Source: CAZAQB01 sp964487155
GTDB lineage: Bacteria; Pseudomonadota; Gammaproteobacteria; Nitrococcales; Nitrococcaceae
Length of the DNA stretch: 32,133 nucleotides
Assembly: GCA_964487155.1 (NCBI GenBank)
Contig: CAZAQB010000025.1
Span: forward strand, 1-32,133
Direction of reading: 5' to 3'
Each line of letters opens with the position of its first letter. The stretch's first letter is position 1. Positions 1 to 7,296 of the stretch are shown in pieces. The position numbers were made by a program, and so were the translations under genes. The notes below the pieces were generated by a model, which worked only from the letters and a program-made list of their open reading frames with translations, was not told where the DNA came from and searched no databases.

Positions 1-540
1 GAGACCCCCATGCTGTTCGCCCTGGCGTTCGTCATCCTGTTCACCATCGGCGGCTTCTCCGGGCTGATGCTGGCCATCGCCCCGGCAGACTTCCAGTACC
101 ACGACACCTACTTCGTGGTAGCCCATTTCCACTACGTGCTGGTCACCGGCGCGGTGTTCGCCATCATCGCCGGGGTCTACTACTGGCTGCCCAAGTGGAC
201 CGGCTACATGTACGACGAGCGCCTTGGCCAGTGGCACTTCTGGCTGTCCACCATCTTCGTCAACGTGCTGTTCTTCCCCCAGCATTTCCTGGGTCTGGCG
301 GGCATGCCCCGGCGCATCCCCGATTACGCGGTGCAGTTCGCCGACTGGAACATGGTGTCCAGCATTGGTGGCTTCGGCTTCGGGCTGTCGCAGCTGCTGT
401 TGCTGTGGCTGGTGGTGAAGTGCATGCGCCGGGGCCGGCGGGCCGATGCCCGGGTCTGGGAAGGCGCCAAGGGCCTGGAGTGGGAAGTGCCCTCGCCGGC
501 GCCCTATCACACCTTCGAGACGCCGCCGGTGGTGAAGTGA
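1..540 (+). CDS. ctaD: Cytochrome c oxidase subunit I, C-terminal part (5' truncated by window edge)
   Basis: Catalytic subunit of an inner-membrane heme-copper oxidase that passes electrons from cytochrome c to oxygen and pumps protons. The frame is open from base 1, so the gene starts outside the window and only about the last 179 residues are seen. The segment holds the strongly conserved HDTYFVVAHFHYV stretch with the heme-ligand histidines (HFH), then GMPRRIPDY and three or four hydrophobic segments, ending in the polar tail typical of subunit I. It is followed by a small membrane ORF and subunit III. Subunit type is clear; whether the hemes are A-type or O-type cannot be read from this fragment. 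Confidence 0.97.
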   Translation, partial: ETPMLFALAFVILFTIGGFSGLMLAIAPADFQYHDTYFVVAHFHYVLVTGAVFAIIAGVYYWLPKWTGYMYDERLGQWHFWLSTIFVNVLFFPQHFLGLAGMPRRIPDYAVQFADWNMVSSIGGFGFGLSQLLLLWLVVKCMRRGRRADARVWEGAKGLEWEVPSPAPYHTFETPPVVK

Positions 541-577
541 GGCTGCCGGCGCGGCAGATCCGGCAACGCGGGGATTC

Positions 578-688
578 ATGACCGGGCCCGACCGCCGGCA
601 GCGGCGCCGCCGGGTGCGCCGCAACGCGTTGTTGCTGGGCCTGCTGGTGGTGGTGATCTACGGGGCCTTCATCCTGGCCCGGCTGTGA
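578..688 (+). CDS. Small single-pass membrane protein, probable cytochrome oxidase small assembly protein
   Basis: A 36-residue ORF between ctaD and ctaE, beginning MTGPDRRQRRRRVRR and continuing into one hydrophobic helix (about residues 17-34). A strongly basic N-terminus before a single helix predicts N-in topology. Many gammaproteobacterial cox operons carry an ORF of this size and shape at this place, annotated as a cytochrome oxidase small assembly protein, usually followed by cox11. Here no cox11 follows. It is too short for strong sequence evidence; the call rests on position, size and topology. Confidence 0.6.
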   Translation: MTGPDRRQRRRRVRRNALLLGLLVVVIYGAFILARL

Positions 689-768
689 GGCGCCGCTTCA
701 GTGTTGGCGCCGGAAAAGAATCCACGCAGTGACCCGGGACGCGCGAGCGCCCCGGGGACACGCCAGAG

Positions 769-789
769 AGCGCCGAGCGGCTCGGCGCT
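769..789. other. Perfect intercistronic hairpin upstream of ctaE
   Basis: AGCGCCGAG and CTCGGCGCT form a 9-bp perfect inverted repeat with a 3-nt loop, 27 bases before the ctaE start and within the gap where cox11 would normally lie. No T-tract follows, so it is not a classical terminator. It could be an mRNA-stability or processing element separating ctaD from ctaE expression. Confidence 0.55.
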
Positions 790-816
790 GCCTCAACCGG
801 AGGAGAGGACAGGGGG

Positions 817-1677
817 ATGACTGAAGCCCACGGCGGATACTACGTACCCCACGGCAGCCACTGGCCCATCGTCGGCAGTATCGGCCTGACGACCCTGCTG
901 GCCGGCGGCGCCCTGTACCTGCAGGGGGCCGGCTGGGCGCCGGCGCTGATGCTGGCGGGTCTGGTCATCACCCTGGTGATGGTGTTCGGCTGGTTCGGCA
1001 CGGTGATCCGCGAGAGCGTCCACGGCCTGTACAACGCCCAGGTGGACCGTTCCTTCCGCTGGGGGATGATCTGGTTCATCTTCTCCGAGGTGATGTTCTT
1101 CGCCGCCTTTTTCGGGGCGCTGTTCTACGTGCGCATGTACGCTGTGCCCTGGCTGGGGGGCGAGGACGCCTACACCAGCCGCTTCCTCTGGGACGGCGTG
1201 GCGCTGCACTGGCCAACCGCCGGCCCGGGATTCCAGAGCCTGCAATTCGAGCCCATGGGCGCCTGGCCGCTGCCCACCATCAACACCCTGATTCTGCTCA
1301 GCTCCGGGGTCACCATCACCATCGCCCACCATGCCCTGAAAGCCCAGGAGCGGGGCCGCCTGGTGCTGTTCATGTGGGCCACGGTACTGCTGGGCGCCAT
1401 CTTCCTTGGCCTGCAGGGCTACGAGTACGTCCATGCCTGGACCGACCTCAACCTGCAGCTGGAAACCGGCGTCTACGGTTCGACCTTCTTCATGCTGACC
1501 GGCTTCCACGGCATGCACGTGCTGCTCGGCACCATCATGCTGGCGGTGATCACCCTGCGCTGCATGAAGGGGCACTTCCAGCCCGACAACCACTTCGGTT
1601 TCGAGGCCGTGGCCTGGTACTGGCACTTCGTGGACGTGGTCTGGCTGGGCCTGTACGTATTCGTCTACGTCCTGTAG
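817..1677 (+). CDS. ctaE: Cytochrome c oxidase subunit III
   Basis: Membrane subunit III of the heme-copper oxidase, 286 residues, the usual length for proteobacterial COX3. It has about seven hydrophobic segments and family signatures such as FRWGMIWFIFSEVMFF near residue 85-100, TGFHGMHVLLGT around 230 and a C-terminal WYWHFVDVVWLGLYVFVYVL. The ATG at 817 follows a purine-rich AGGAGAGGAC element. It is separated from ctaD by a 128-base spacer with a hairpin rather than by cox11. A hairpin directly after the stop probably ends the operon against the convergent DUF2909 gene. Confidence 0.97.
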   Translation: MTEAHGGYYVPHGSHWPIVGSIGLTTLLAGGALYLQGAGWAPALMLAGLVITLVMVFGWFGTVIRESVHGLYNAQVDRSFRWGMIWFIFSEVMFFAAFFGALFYVRMYAVPWLGGEDAYTSRFLWDGVALHWPTAGPGFQSLQFEPMGAWPLPTINTLILLSSGVTITIAHHALKAQERGRLVLFMWATVLLGAIFLGLQGYEYVHAWTDLNLQLETGVYGSTFFMLTGFHGMHVLLGTIMLAVITLRCMKGHFQPDNHFGFEAVAWYWHFVDVVWLGLYVFVYVL

Positions 1678-1683
1678 CGGCGG

Positions 1684-1726
1684 CTCCCAGCCCGCTGGCG
1701 TCAGCGGGTCAGCAAGGGGCTGGGAT
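1684..1726. terminator. Hairpin between convergent ctaE and DUF2909 gene
   Basis: Two alternative stems are visible: CCCGCTG/CAGCGGG (1691-1697 with 1702-1708) and TCCCAGCCC/GGGCTGGGA (outer arms near 1685-1693 and 1718-1726). The structure follows the ctaE stop and overlaps the end of the opposite-strand gene, as expected for a shared terminator. No clear T-run is present on either side, so confidence is moderate. Confidence 0.5.
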
Positions 1727-1925
1727 TGGTTTCCAGTACGCCGGTGGCCACCGCCAGCAGGATCAGCAGGAACAGTCCCACCGACAGGCCGATGCGCCAG
1801 GTGAGCGCCCGCAGGGTGCGGCGCGAATCGCCGCCGTCGCGGGTAAGGAACACCAGGCCCGAGAACAGGCTGGCGACAATGGCGAGCAGGGCGAGGACGA
1901 TACCCGCTTTCAGCAGAATGACCAT
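1701..1925 (-). CDS. Twin-transmembrane protein, DUF2909 family
   Basis: A 74-residue protein beginning MVILLKAGIVLALLAIVASL, with two hydrophobic helices (about residues 3-27 and 42-63) joined by a charged loop containing TRDGGDSRRT. This is the size and layout of the DUF2909 family, which sits on the opposite strand between cytochrome oxidase subunit III and SURF1 genes in pseudomonads and relatives. The start is the ATG at 1925. Function is unknown; the conserved placement suggests a link to oxidase assembly. It is divergent from the SURF1 gene, 64 bases away. Confidence 0.75.
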   Translation of the reverse strand: MVILLKAGIVLALLAIVASLFSGLVFLTRDGGDSRRTLRALTWRIGLSVGLFLLILLAVATGVLETNPSPLLTR

Positions 1926-1989
1926 GGGCGGCCCGTGCCGGTCGGCTAAACGGCCAGTATAAGCAGGCAGCCTCGAATGACTCCAGTCA

Positions 1990-2712
1990 ATGCTAATGCG
2001 CATCGGACCCTTCTCCCTGCGGCTCGTCCTGATACCGCCCCTGGTGGCCATGCTGGCGCTGCTGGTGGGGCTGGGTTTCTGGCAGCTGGACCGGGCGGAG
2101 CAGAAGCAGGCGCGGCTTGCGGCCCTGGAGGCGGCCCGGCAGGCACCTGCGGTGGACATCACGGCGGGCGCGCCCGGCGGCGAGGCGCTGTTTCGGCCCG
2201 CCCGGGCACGGGGCCGGTACGATACGCAGCACCAGTTCCTGCTGGACAACCAGGTCCGCAATGGGCGGGTCGGCTACCGGGTACTCACGCCGCTGCGGGT
2301 CGCTGCCGACGCTCCGGCGCTGTTGGTGGACCGCGGCTGGGTGCCGGCGGCGGCGGACCGGGCGCAGCTGCCGGAAATCCCGGCCCCCGGGGGCGCCATG
2401 GTTCCGGAAGGCCTGGTCTACGGTGGGCCGTCGGTGGGCCTGCGCCTGGGGCCGCCGGCCGCCGGCGCCGAGTGGCCCCGGCGCCTGCAGTACCTGGATT
2501 TCGGCTACGTGGCTGAGGTTCTGGGCTATCCGGTCCGGGATTACCTGCTGCGGCTGGACCCGGATGCGCCGGGGGGTTATGCCCGGGACTGGCCGCAGCC
2601 GGCGGTCGGCCCGGAGCGCCACCTGGGCTACGCCGTTCAGTGGTTTTCCCTGGCGGCTGCCCTGCTGGTGCTGGCCGGGGTGGCGGCCTGGCGCCGGGGT
2701 GGCCGCTCGTGA
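1990..2712 (+). CDS. SURF1 family cytochrome oxidase assembly protein
   Basis: SURF1 proteins help insert the heme into subunit I of heme-copper oxidases. This one is 240 residues with the standard two-helix layout: an N-terminal helix (about 12-30) followed by the family signature GFWQLDRAEQK, a periplasmic domain containing FLLDNQVRNGRVGYRVLTPL and VDRGWVP, and a C-terminal helix (about 214-234) preceded by the conserved RHLGYAVQWFSLA. ATG at 1990 is used; an in-frame ATG at 1996 is equally possible. The stop overlaps the GTG start of the next gene, so the two are probably translationally coupled. Confidence 0.93.
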   Translation: MLMRIGPFSLRLVLIPPLVAMLALLVGLGFWQLDRAEQKQARLAALEAARQAPAVDITAGAPGGEALFRPARARGRYDTQHQFLLDNQVRNGRVGYRVLTPLRVAADAPALLVDRGWVPAAADRAQLPEIPAPGGAMVPEGLVYGGPSVGLRLGPPAAGAEWPRRLQYLDFGYVAEVLGYPVRDYLLRLDPDAPGGYARDWPQPAVGPERHLGYAVQWFSLAAALLVLAGVAAWRRGGRS

Positions 2713-3311
2713 GCCGGGCCATGCGCCCACGGCTTGCGCTGCTGCTGATCGCCGGCCTGTTCGTGGTGCCGGTGCTGGTGGCCTGGCTGGTGGTGTTCAG
2801 CGGCTGGCGGCCGGCGGGGAGCACCAACCACGGCCGGCTGCTGGAGCCGCCGGTGCGCACCGCCACCGACGGCTGGCGCACGCCTGCAGGGGCGCCGGCC
2901 GGCCCGATCCTGGCGGGCTACTGGACGCTGCTGGCGGTGGCTCCGGAGGGTTGCGGCACTCCGTGCCAGGAGCTCCTGGACCGGCTGCGGCGGGTTCGCC
3001 TGGCTCTCAACGACGATGCCGCGCGGGTCCAGGTGGCGCTGGCGCTTAGCCGGCGGGCGGATGCGCCGGAGATCCCGGCGGTGGCGGTGCTGCACCTCCC
3101 GGCGCCCCAGCTGGCCGAGCTGGCGGCGGACTCCGCCGGGGAGTCGACGGGGCTGCTGGTGGTGGACTTCCGCGGCTACCGGATGATGACCTACCCTCTG
3201 CCCCTGGATGGTGAGGGCCTGCTGGATGACCTGGAGCGGCTGCTGCGGGCCTCCAGCGAAGACGTGGAGAACTTCGAGCGCAGCCGCGCCGCCGAGGCGG
3301 GCGCGGCCTGA
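2709..3311 (+). CDS. SCO-like membrane protein of the oxidase cluster
   Basis: A 200-residue protein with one N-terminal helix (AMRPRLALLLIAGLFVVPVLV) and a periplasmic domain of thioredoxin-like character. It contains GYWTLLAVAPEGCGTPC, where C-GTP-C is positioned like the copper-binding CPDIC of SCO proteins. The same kind of ORF follows SURF1 in pseudomonad cox clusters (the PA0111 position). The start is either GTG 2709, overlapping the SURF1 stop by four bases, or ATG 2721; I prefer the coupled GTG. A role in copper handling or heme insertion is inference. A stray 15-bp element end begins at its stop codon. Confidence 0.75.
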   Translation: MSRAMRPRLALLLIAGLFVVPVLVAWLVVFSGWRPAGSTNHGRLLEPPVRTATDGWRTPAGAPAGPILAGYWTLLAVAPEGCGTPCQELLDRLRRVRLALNDDAARVQVALALSRRADAPEIPAVAVLHLPAPQLAELAADSAGESTGLLVVDFRGYRMMTYPLPLDGEGLLDDLERLLRASSEDVENFERSRAAEAGAA

Positions 3312-3325
3312 GTCCGACAGGCTGC
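3311..3325. repeat. 15-bp sequence identical to the end of the 18927-19087 element
   Basis: AGTCCGACAGGCTGC at 3311-3325 is identical to 19072-19086, the inner right terminal repeat of the MITE-like element near brnA. It starts on the last base of the upstream stop codon and lies in the 32-base gap before ctaB, the slot occupied by ctaA in related clusters. A 15-bp chance match within 32 kb is improbable, but only one end is seen, so a residual footprint is an inference. Confidence 0.4.
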
Positions 3326-3343
3326 CAGGAGGACCGAACCGAA

Positions 3344-4276
3344 ATGAGCCGTTCCCTGACTCTGGCCCGCTCCGGGCCTGCCCTGGAGGCCGCCGGCCAG
3401 CGGGCCCGCGACTACCTGGAGCTGTGCAAGCCCAAGGTGGTGGCGCTGCTGGTATTCACGGCGCTGGTGGGCATGATCCTGGCCTCCCCGGGAGAACTCC
3501 CCTGGCAGGCCCTGCTGCTGGGCAACCTGGGCATCGGCCTGACCGCAGGGGCGGCCGCCGCCGTGAACCATCTGGTGGATCGGGGAGTGGATGCGCGCAT
3601 GGCGCGCACTCGGCGCCGGCCGCTGCCCTCCGGTCACGTGTCCAGCGCCGACGCCGGGGTGTTCGCCGCCGTGATCGGCTGCACCGGCCTGGGGTTGCTG
3701 TGGTTCGGCGTGAACCCGCTGACCGCCGCTCTGACGTTTCTGTCCCTGGTGGGTTATGCGGTGGTCTACACCCTGTTCCTGAAGCGGGCGACGCCCCAGA
3801 ACATCGTCATCGGCGGCGCGGCCGGCGCGGCGCCCCCGGTGCTCGGCTGGACGGCCGTCACCGGGTCCGTGGATCCCCACGCCCTGCTGCTGTTCCTGAT
3901 CATCTTCGTCTGGACTCCGCCACATTTCTGGGCGCTGGCCATCCACCGCCAGGAGGAATACGCGGGCGTTGACATTCCCATGCTGCCGGTGACCCATGGG
4001 GACCGCTTCACCCGCATCCAGGTGCTGCTCTACACCCTGTTGCTGGTGGCGGTGAGCCTGCTGCCCTTCGTCACCGCCATGAGCGGCCCGCTCTACCTGG
4101 CGGCGGCGGTGCTGCTGGGCGCCGGTTACCTCTATTACGCGGTGGCCCTGCTGGTCTCCCGCAACCCGGCTCTGCCCATGAAAGCCTTCGGCTATTCCAT
4201 TGTCTACCTGATGGGCATCTTCGGCGCCCTGATGGTGGACGCCTACCTGCCGCTGCTGCTGGGCCTGGCTTCCTGA
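3344..4276 (+). CDS. ctaB: Protoheme IX farnesyltransferase (heme O synthase)
   Basis: Attaches a farnesyl group to protoheme to make heme O, the precursor of heme A. The protein has 310 residues and many membrane helices. The prenyltransferase signature near residues 65-88 is intact: AAAVNHLVDRGVDARMARTRRRPLPSG holds the Asp-rich and Arg-rich motifs (N-x3-D-x2-D and TRRRP). A second motif, TPPHFWALAI, follows near residue 190. AGGAGG lies 11 bases before the ATG. The usual upstream neighbour ctaA (heme A synthase) is absent here. The gene converges with a gamma-glutamylcyclotransferase-like gene across a REP pair. Confidence 0.96.
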   Translation: MSRSLTLARSGPALEAAGQRARDYLELCKPKVVALLVFTALVGMILASPGELPWQALLLGNLGIGLTAGAAAAVNHLVDRGVDARMARTRRRPLPSGHVSSADAGVFAAVIGCTGLGLLWFGVNPLTAALTFLSLVGYAVVYTLFLKRATPQNIVIGGAAGAAPPVLGWTAVTGSVDPHALLLFLIIFVWTPPHFWALAIHRQEEYAGVDIPMLPVTHGDRFTRIQVLLYTLLLVAVSLLPFVTAMSGPLYLAAAVLLGAGYLYYAVALLVSRNPALPMKAFGYSIVYLMGIFGALMVDAYLPLLLGLAS

Positions 4277-4327
4277 GCGCCTGGCCAGGGTCGTTGAGCG
4301 GCGTTGTAGTTTGCCCCGCTTGTGGAC

Positions 4328-4430
4328 GCCGGATGCGGCGCAGGCGCGCCTTATCCGGCCTACGCGGGCCTCGGCCGCGCCCCGGGCGTGGGCGAGGGGT
4401 GTAGGCCGGATAAGCGCAGCGCATCCGGCG
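4328..4430. repeat. REP palindrome pair (BIME-like)
   Basis: CGCCGGATGCGGCG...GCGCCTTATCCGGCCTAC (4328-4363) is followed about 40 bases later by its inverted partner GTAGGCCGGATAAGCG...GCATCCGGCG (4401-4430). The two units face each other, forming a large imperfect hairpin between the convergent ends of ctaB and the next minus-strand gene. The same unit recurs at 13208, 27209, 31753 and 32048. Confidence 0.85.
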
Positions 4431-4501
4431 TGGCCGTGGTCGATGGATCCGACCGTGGATCGTGCTGCGAGGCTGGGCGCTCGATGGGCCGTCCGCGCCG
4501 A

Positions 4502-4906
4502 TCAGGGTGCCCCGAGCCAGCGCCGGTACTCGCCATGGGGGATGAGCCGGGCGTCCGGGGGGCGGCGGTTGAGCCAGTACACCCAGCAGCGCCGTCTCCG
4601 GGGCGGGGCCTCCCTGGCCCAGACCCGTTGCCGGCGATACATGCCCTGGAGGGGCCGGCGGGGGTTGCAGTCCTCGTAGGCGTCCAATGCCGGCAGGCAG
4701 ATCCGGGGAGCGTCCAGCACCAGCACCTCCCCCCAGATCCGGCCGTGGCCGGGCTGGGCTCCGGGGAAGGGTCCCAGGTCATAGAGGCGGCCCGGTATCC
4801 AGGCCTGGCGGCGTTGCAGGAGGTGCTGGTCCAGCAGTGCGGCGATGGCCGGGTCCCGGGCGCCGGTGACCAGGGTGCCGTAGGCGAATACCCGCAATGG
4901 CCCCAT
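4502..4906 (-). CDS. Gamma-glutamylcyclotransferase-like (AIG2-like) protein
   Basis: A 134-residue protein starting MGPLRVFAYGTL; the [FY]-x-YGTL motif at residues 7-12 is the hallmark of the GGCT/AIG2 fold. GRIWGEVLVLD (about 55-65) and LPALDAYED (71-79), with a likely catalytic Glu, match the rest of the domain, which then ends with an aromatic VYWLNRRPP strand. Such enzymes release 5-oxoproline from gamma-glutamyl compounds, but many family members have unproven substrates. The start ATG at 4906 puts the motif right at the N-terminus, as usual. Upstream lies an assembly gap, so its promoter is only partly visible. Confidence 0.8.
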   Translation of the reverse strand: MGPLRVFAYGTLVTGARDPAIAALLDQHLLQRRQAWIPGRLYDLGPFPGAQPGHGRIWGEVLVLDAPRICLPALDAYEDCNPRRPLQGMYRRQRVWAREAPPRRRRCWVYWLNRRPPDARLIPHGEYRRWLGAP

Positions 4907-4943
4907 GGGCTGGTGGCCTCGTGAATCGGGGGCGGCGGCGCGG

Positions 4944-5153
4944 CGGATCCGCGGCATGGGGCCGCGCCTGGCCGGAAGACCTCCGGCCGGCGCGCCACNN
5001 NNNNNNNNNNNNNNNNNNNNNNNNNNNNNNNNNNNNNNNNNNNNNNNNNNNNNNNNNNNNNNNNNNNNNNNNNNNNNNNNNNNNNNNNNNNNNNNNNNCG
5101 GATCCGCGGCATGGGGCCGCGCCTGGCCGGAAGACCTCCGGCCGGCGCGCCAC
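4944..5153. other. Assembly gap with 55-bp duplicated flanks
   Basis: The 55 bases at 4944-4998 are identical to 5099-5153, with exactly 100 N (4999-5098) between them. This is what a scaffolder writes when two contigs ending in the same 55-mer are joined by a nominal gap. The true sequence is probably contiguous, with bases 4999-5153 not existing. The gap is intergenic, between the GGCT-like start and the end of the methyltransferase gene. Confidence 0.85.
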
Positions 5154-5202
5154 GGGATTCGCTGGCGCGCCACCGGGGTTGACCGCTCGACAATTCAGCC
5201 GG

Positions 5203-5829
5203 TCAGCCGGAAAGCTCCAGGCCGTCCCGCCGGCACCGGTAGCAGTGCGCCGGCAGGAAGTTCAGCAGCTCGAATTCCCGCCTCACCTCCGGGAAGGTGC
5301 GCTCCAGATGGCGTCGGACCCGGTCGGAGAACTGGAACACCAGGAACTCCCCGTCCGGCTGCAGGTGCTCACGAGTTGCCCGCAGGATGCTGTCGCGGAT
5401 GCCCTCGGGCATGGTGCTGAACGGGATGCCCGAGACGGCGTAGTCCGCGGCCGGCCAGCCGAGCCGATCGAGCTCGGCTCCCAGGTCGGCGGCGGAGCCC
5501 TGGACCACGGTGAGCCGGGGATCGCGGATCTCGCGGCGCAGGTAGTCGGCGAAGTCGGCGTTCAGCTCGATGGCGAGCAGCCGCCCGTCGGCCGGCATGC
5601 GATCCAGCAGGGCCCGGGTGACGGTGCCCACCCCCGGACCGTACTCCACCACCACCCGCGCCCGGGACCAGTCCATCGGGCTCAGCAGTCGCTCCACCAG
5701 AAAACGGGAGCTGGGAATGATCGAACCCAGCATGCCGGGGTGCTTGAAGAAGTTGGATGCGAACAGCCAGCGCCCGTTGCGCAGGCGGCGCTGATGGCCA
5801 TTGTTGCCGTTTTTGGGTGTCGGACTCAC
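5203..5829 (-). CDS. Phospholipid N-methyltransferase-like SAM-dependent methyltransferase
   Basis: A 208-residue class I methyltransferase. The SAM-binding motif I is VEYGPGVGT (61-69), followed by LLAIELN (84-90) and a VSGIPFS motif (132-138) like the NxPF/SxxPF catalytic region of the KsgA/PmtA group. An early RLRNGRWLFASNFFKHP segment and a PSSRFL stretch are typical of bacterial phospholipid N-methyltransferases, which methylate phosphatidylethanolamine. I chose the GTG at 5829 because AAGGAGGG lies just upstream; a longer frame to 5937 adds a Pro/Gly-rich stretch unlike the family. The substrate is inferred; a rRNA adenine dimethylase-related role cannot be excluded. Confidence 0.75.
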   Translation of the reverse strand: MSPTPKNGNNGHQRRLRNGRWLFASNFFKHPGMLGSIIPSSRFLVERLLSPMDWSRARVVVEYGPGVGTVTRALLDRMPADGRLLAIELNADFADYLRREIRDPRLTVVQGSAADLGAELDRLGWPAADYAVSGIPFSTMPEGIRDSILRATREHLQPDGEFLVFQFSDRVRRHLERTFPEVRREFELLNFLPAHCYRCRRDGLELSG

Positions 5830-5917
5830 ATGCCCTCCTTGCGGGCTTTCTGGTGACCCGGTGTCTTGACTGGGACCAGGCCCGGGAGGCCGGGCCGCGA
5901 ATTCCAAATGCGCCGGG

Positions 5918-6919
5918 TCAGGCCCCGGCGGCATCATCCAGACCGCAGTTGTTGCGGTCGAAAACCCGGTCCGCCCGGTAGCTGGAGCGCACCAGAGGAC
6001 CGGAAACCACCTCTGCGAAGCCCCGCGCCAAGCCCTCGCGCCGGTACCCGGCGAACTGCTCCGGGCTTACATAGCGCTCCACCGGCAGGTGGTGCCGGGT
6101 GGGCTGCAGATACTGCCCCAGGGTGAGGATGTCGCAGCCCACCCGGCGCAGGTCGTCCATGGTCTCCAGGATCTCGGCGTCGGTCTCGCCCAGGCCCACC
6201 ATCAGGCTGGTCTTCACCAGCACCGACGGGTTGTGGGCCTTGGCGTGGGCCAGCACGTCCAGGGTCCGCTGGTAGCCGGCCCGGGCATCGCGTACCGGGT
6301 GGGTCAGCCGGCGCACAGTCTCCACGTTCTGTGCGAATACCTCCAGGCCTGAGTCCACCACCGTCTCCACGTGCTCAGGCACGCCGGCGAAATCCGGGGT
6401 CAGGGCCTCCACGGCGGTGTCCGGACACGCTGCCTTGATGGCGTGCACGGTGGCCGCGAAGTGGGCGGCGCCGCCGTCGGGCAGGTCGTCCCGGTCCACC
6501 GAGGTGAGCACCACATAGCGCAGGCCCATGAGCCGCACCGTCTCGGCGGCGCCTGCGGGCTCGTCGGGGTCAAGCCAGCCGTGGGGGTTGCCCGTGTCCA
6601 CCGAGCAGAACCGGCAGGCCCGGGTGCAGACCTCGCCCATCAGCATCAGGGTGGCGGTGCCATGGTTCCAGCACTCGCCGATGTTGGGGCACTTGGCCTC
6701 TTCGCAGACCGTGGCGAGGCGATGATCGTGCACCGCCTTGTGCACCCGCTGGTAGCCCTCGCCGCCGGGCAGTTTGGCGCGCAGCCAGGATGGTTTGCGG
6801 CCGGCCGGGGCCGCGGCCGCGCCGCGGGCCTTGACGCCATCCTTGATGGCGACAGTGCCGTTGGCCTTGCGCACCTTGGTGCCGCTGACCACCACCGGTA
6901 TCGCCTGCAGTTTCAACAT
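5918..6919 (-). CDS. lipA: Lipoyl synthase
   Basis: Radical-SAM enzyme that inserts two sulfurs into octanoyl groups on lipoyl domains of 2-oxoacid dehydrogenases and the glycine cleavage H protein. Both iron-sulfur clusters are accounted for: the auxiliary cluster motif CEEAKCPNIGECW (C72, C77, C83) and the radical-SAM motif CTRACRFC (C98, C102, C105). The C-terminal VRSSYRA motif, whose Ser ligates the auxiliary cluster, is present. Length 333 is normal. The ATG at 6919 is preceded at 13 bases by AGGAG. The usual partner lipB is not adjacent. Confidence 0.97.
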   Translation of the reverse strand: MLKLQAIPVVVSGTKVRKANGTVAIKDGVKARGAAAAPAGRKPSWLRAKLPGGEGYQRVHKAVHDHRLATVCEEAKCPNIGECWNHGTATLMLMGEVCTRACRFCSVDTGNPHGWLDPDEPAGAAETVRLMGLRYVVLTSVDRDDLPDGGAAHFAATVHAIKAACPDTAVEALTPDFAGVPEHVETVVDSGLEVFAQNVETVRRLTHPVRDARAGYQRTLDVLAHAKAHNPSVLVKTSLMVGLGETDAEILETMDDLRRVGCDILTLGQYLQPTRHHLPVERYVSPEQFAGYRREGLARGFAEVVSGPLVRSSYRADRVFDRNNCGLDDAAGA

Positions 6920-7045
6920 ATGTGCGTTTTAGCTCCTGTTTCCGCCGATTACATCAGTGTAACAGCGCCGCTACCGAGGGCCGCGCGCCACCCGCGCCGT
7001 GCCGTTGCGATACCGGCCGCCGGACAGGGCGAGCGGCGGCGGGCC

Positions 7046-7210
7046 TCAGTCCTTACCGTAGCGGTTGTTCATCACGTCGAACCACTCGGCGTGGCTGGAG
7101 TCCGCCTCCTCGCGCCAGCGCTCCACTTCTTCACGGGAGTAGTGCTCCCGCAATTCCCGGTCGCTGACCGGACGCGGATCGTTGTCGTTGCCGCGGGGCT
7201 TGTCCGCCAT
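7046..7210 (-). CDS. Small charged hypothetical protein
   Basis: A 54-residue ORF, MADKPRGNDNDPRPVSDREL..., rich in Arg, Glu and Asp and predicted to be soluble and helical in its middle (LREHYSREEVERWREEA). GGAG sits eight bases before the ATG, and the ORF is divergent from the TusA-family gene. I recognise no family. The good ribosome-binding site and lack of any competing frame support it being real. Confidence 0.55.
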   Translation of the reverse strand: MADKPRGNDNDPRPVSDRELREHYSREEVERWREEADSSHAEWFDVMNNRYGKD

Positions 7211-7237
7211 GTTTGCGTCTCCGCCATCTGGGGCCCC

Positions 7238-7266
7238 GTGTCCGGGGCGGGGCGCGTCAGTATAAT
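7238..7266 (+). promoter_or_regulatory. Candidate sigma-70 promoter for the TusA-family gene
   Basis: A perfect TATAAT at 7261-7266 stands out in GC-rich sequence, 30 bases before the GTG start. The matching -35 position (GTGTCC, 17-base spacing) is weak. Expected transcription start is near 7273, giving a leader of about 24 bases. Confidence 0.5.
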
Positions 7267-7296
7267 GGGGCCCCTCGCCGGCCGCGAACCGTTCCC

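Noticed and set aside
5830..5937. N-terminal extension of the methyltransferase to ATG 5937
   Set aside because: It is Pro/Gly-rich without similarity, overlaps the end of lipA, and a GTG with a strong ribosome-binding site lies at 5829.
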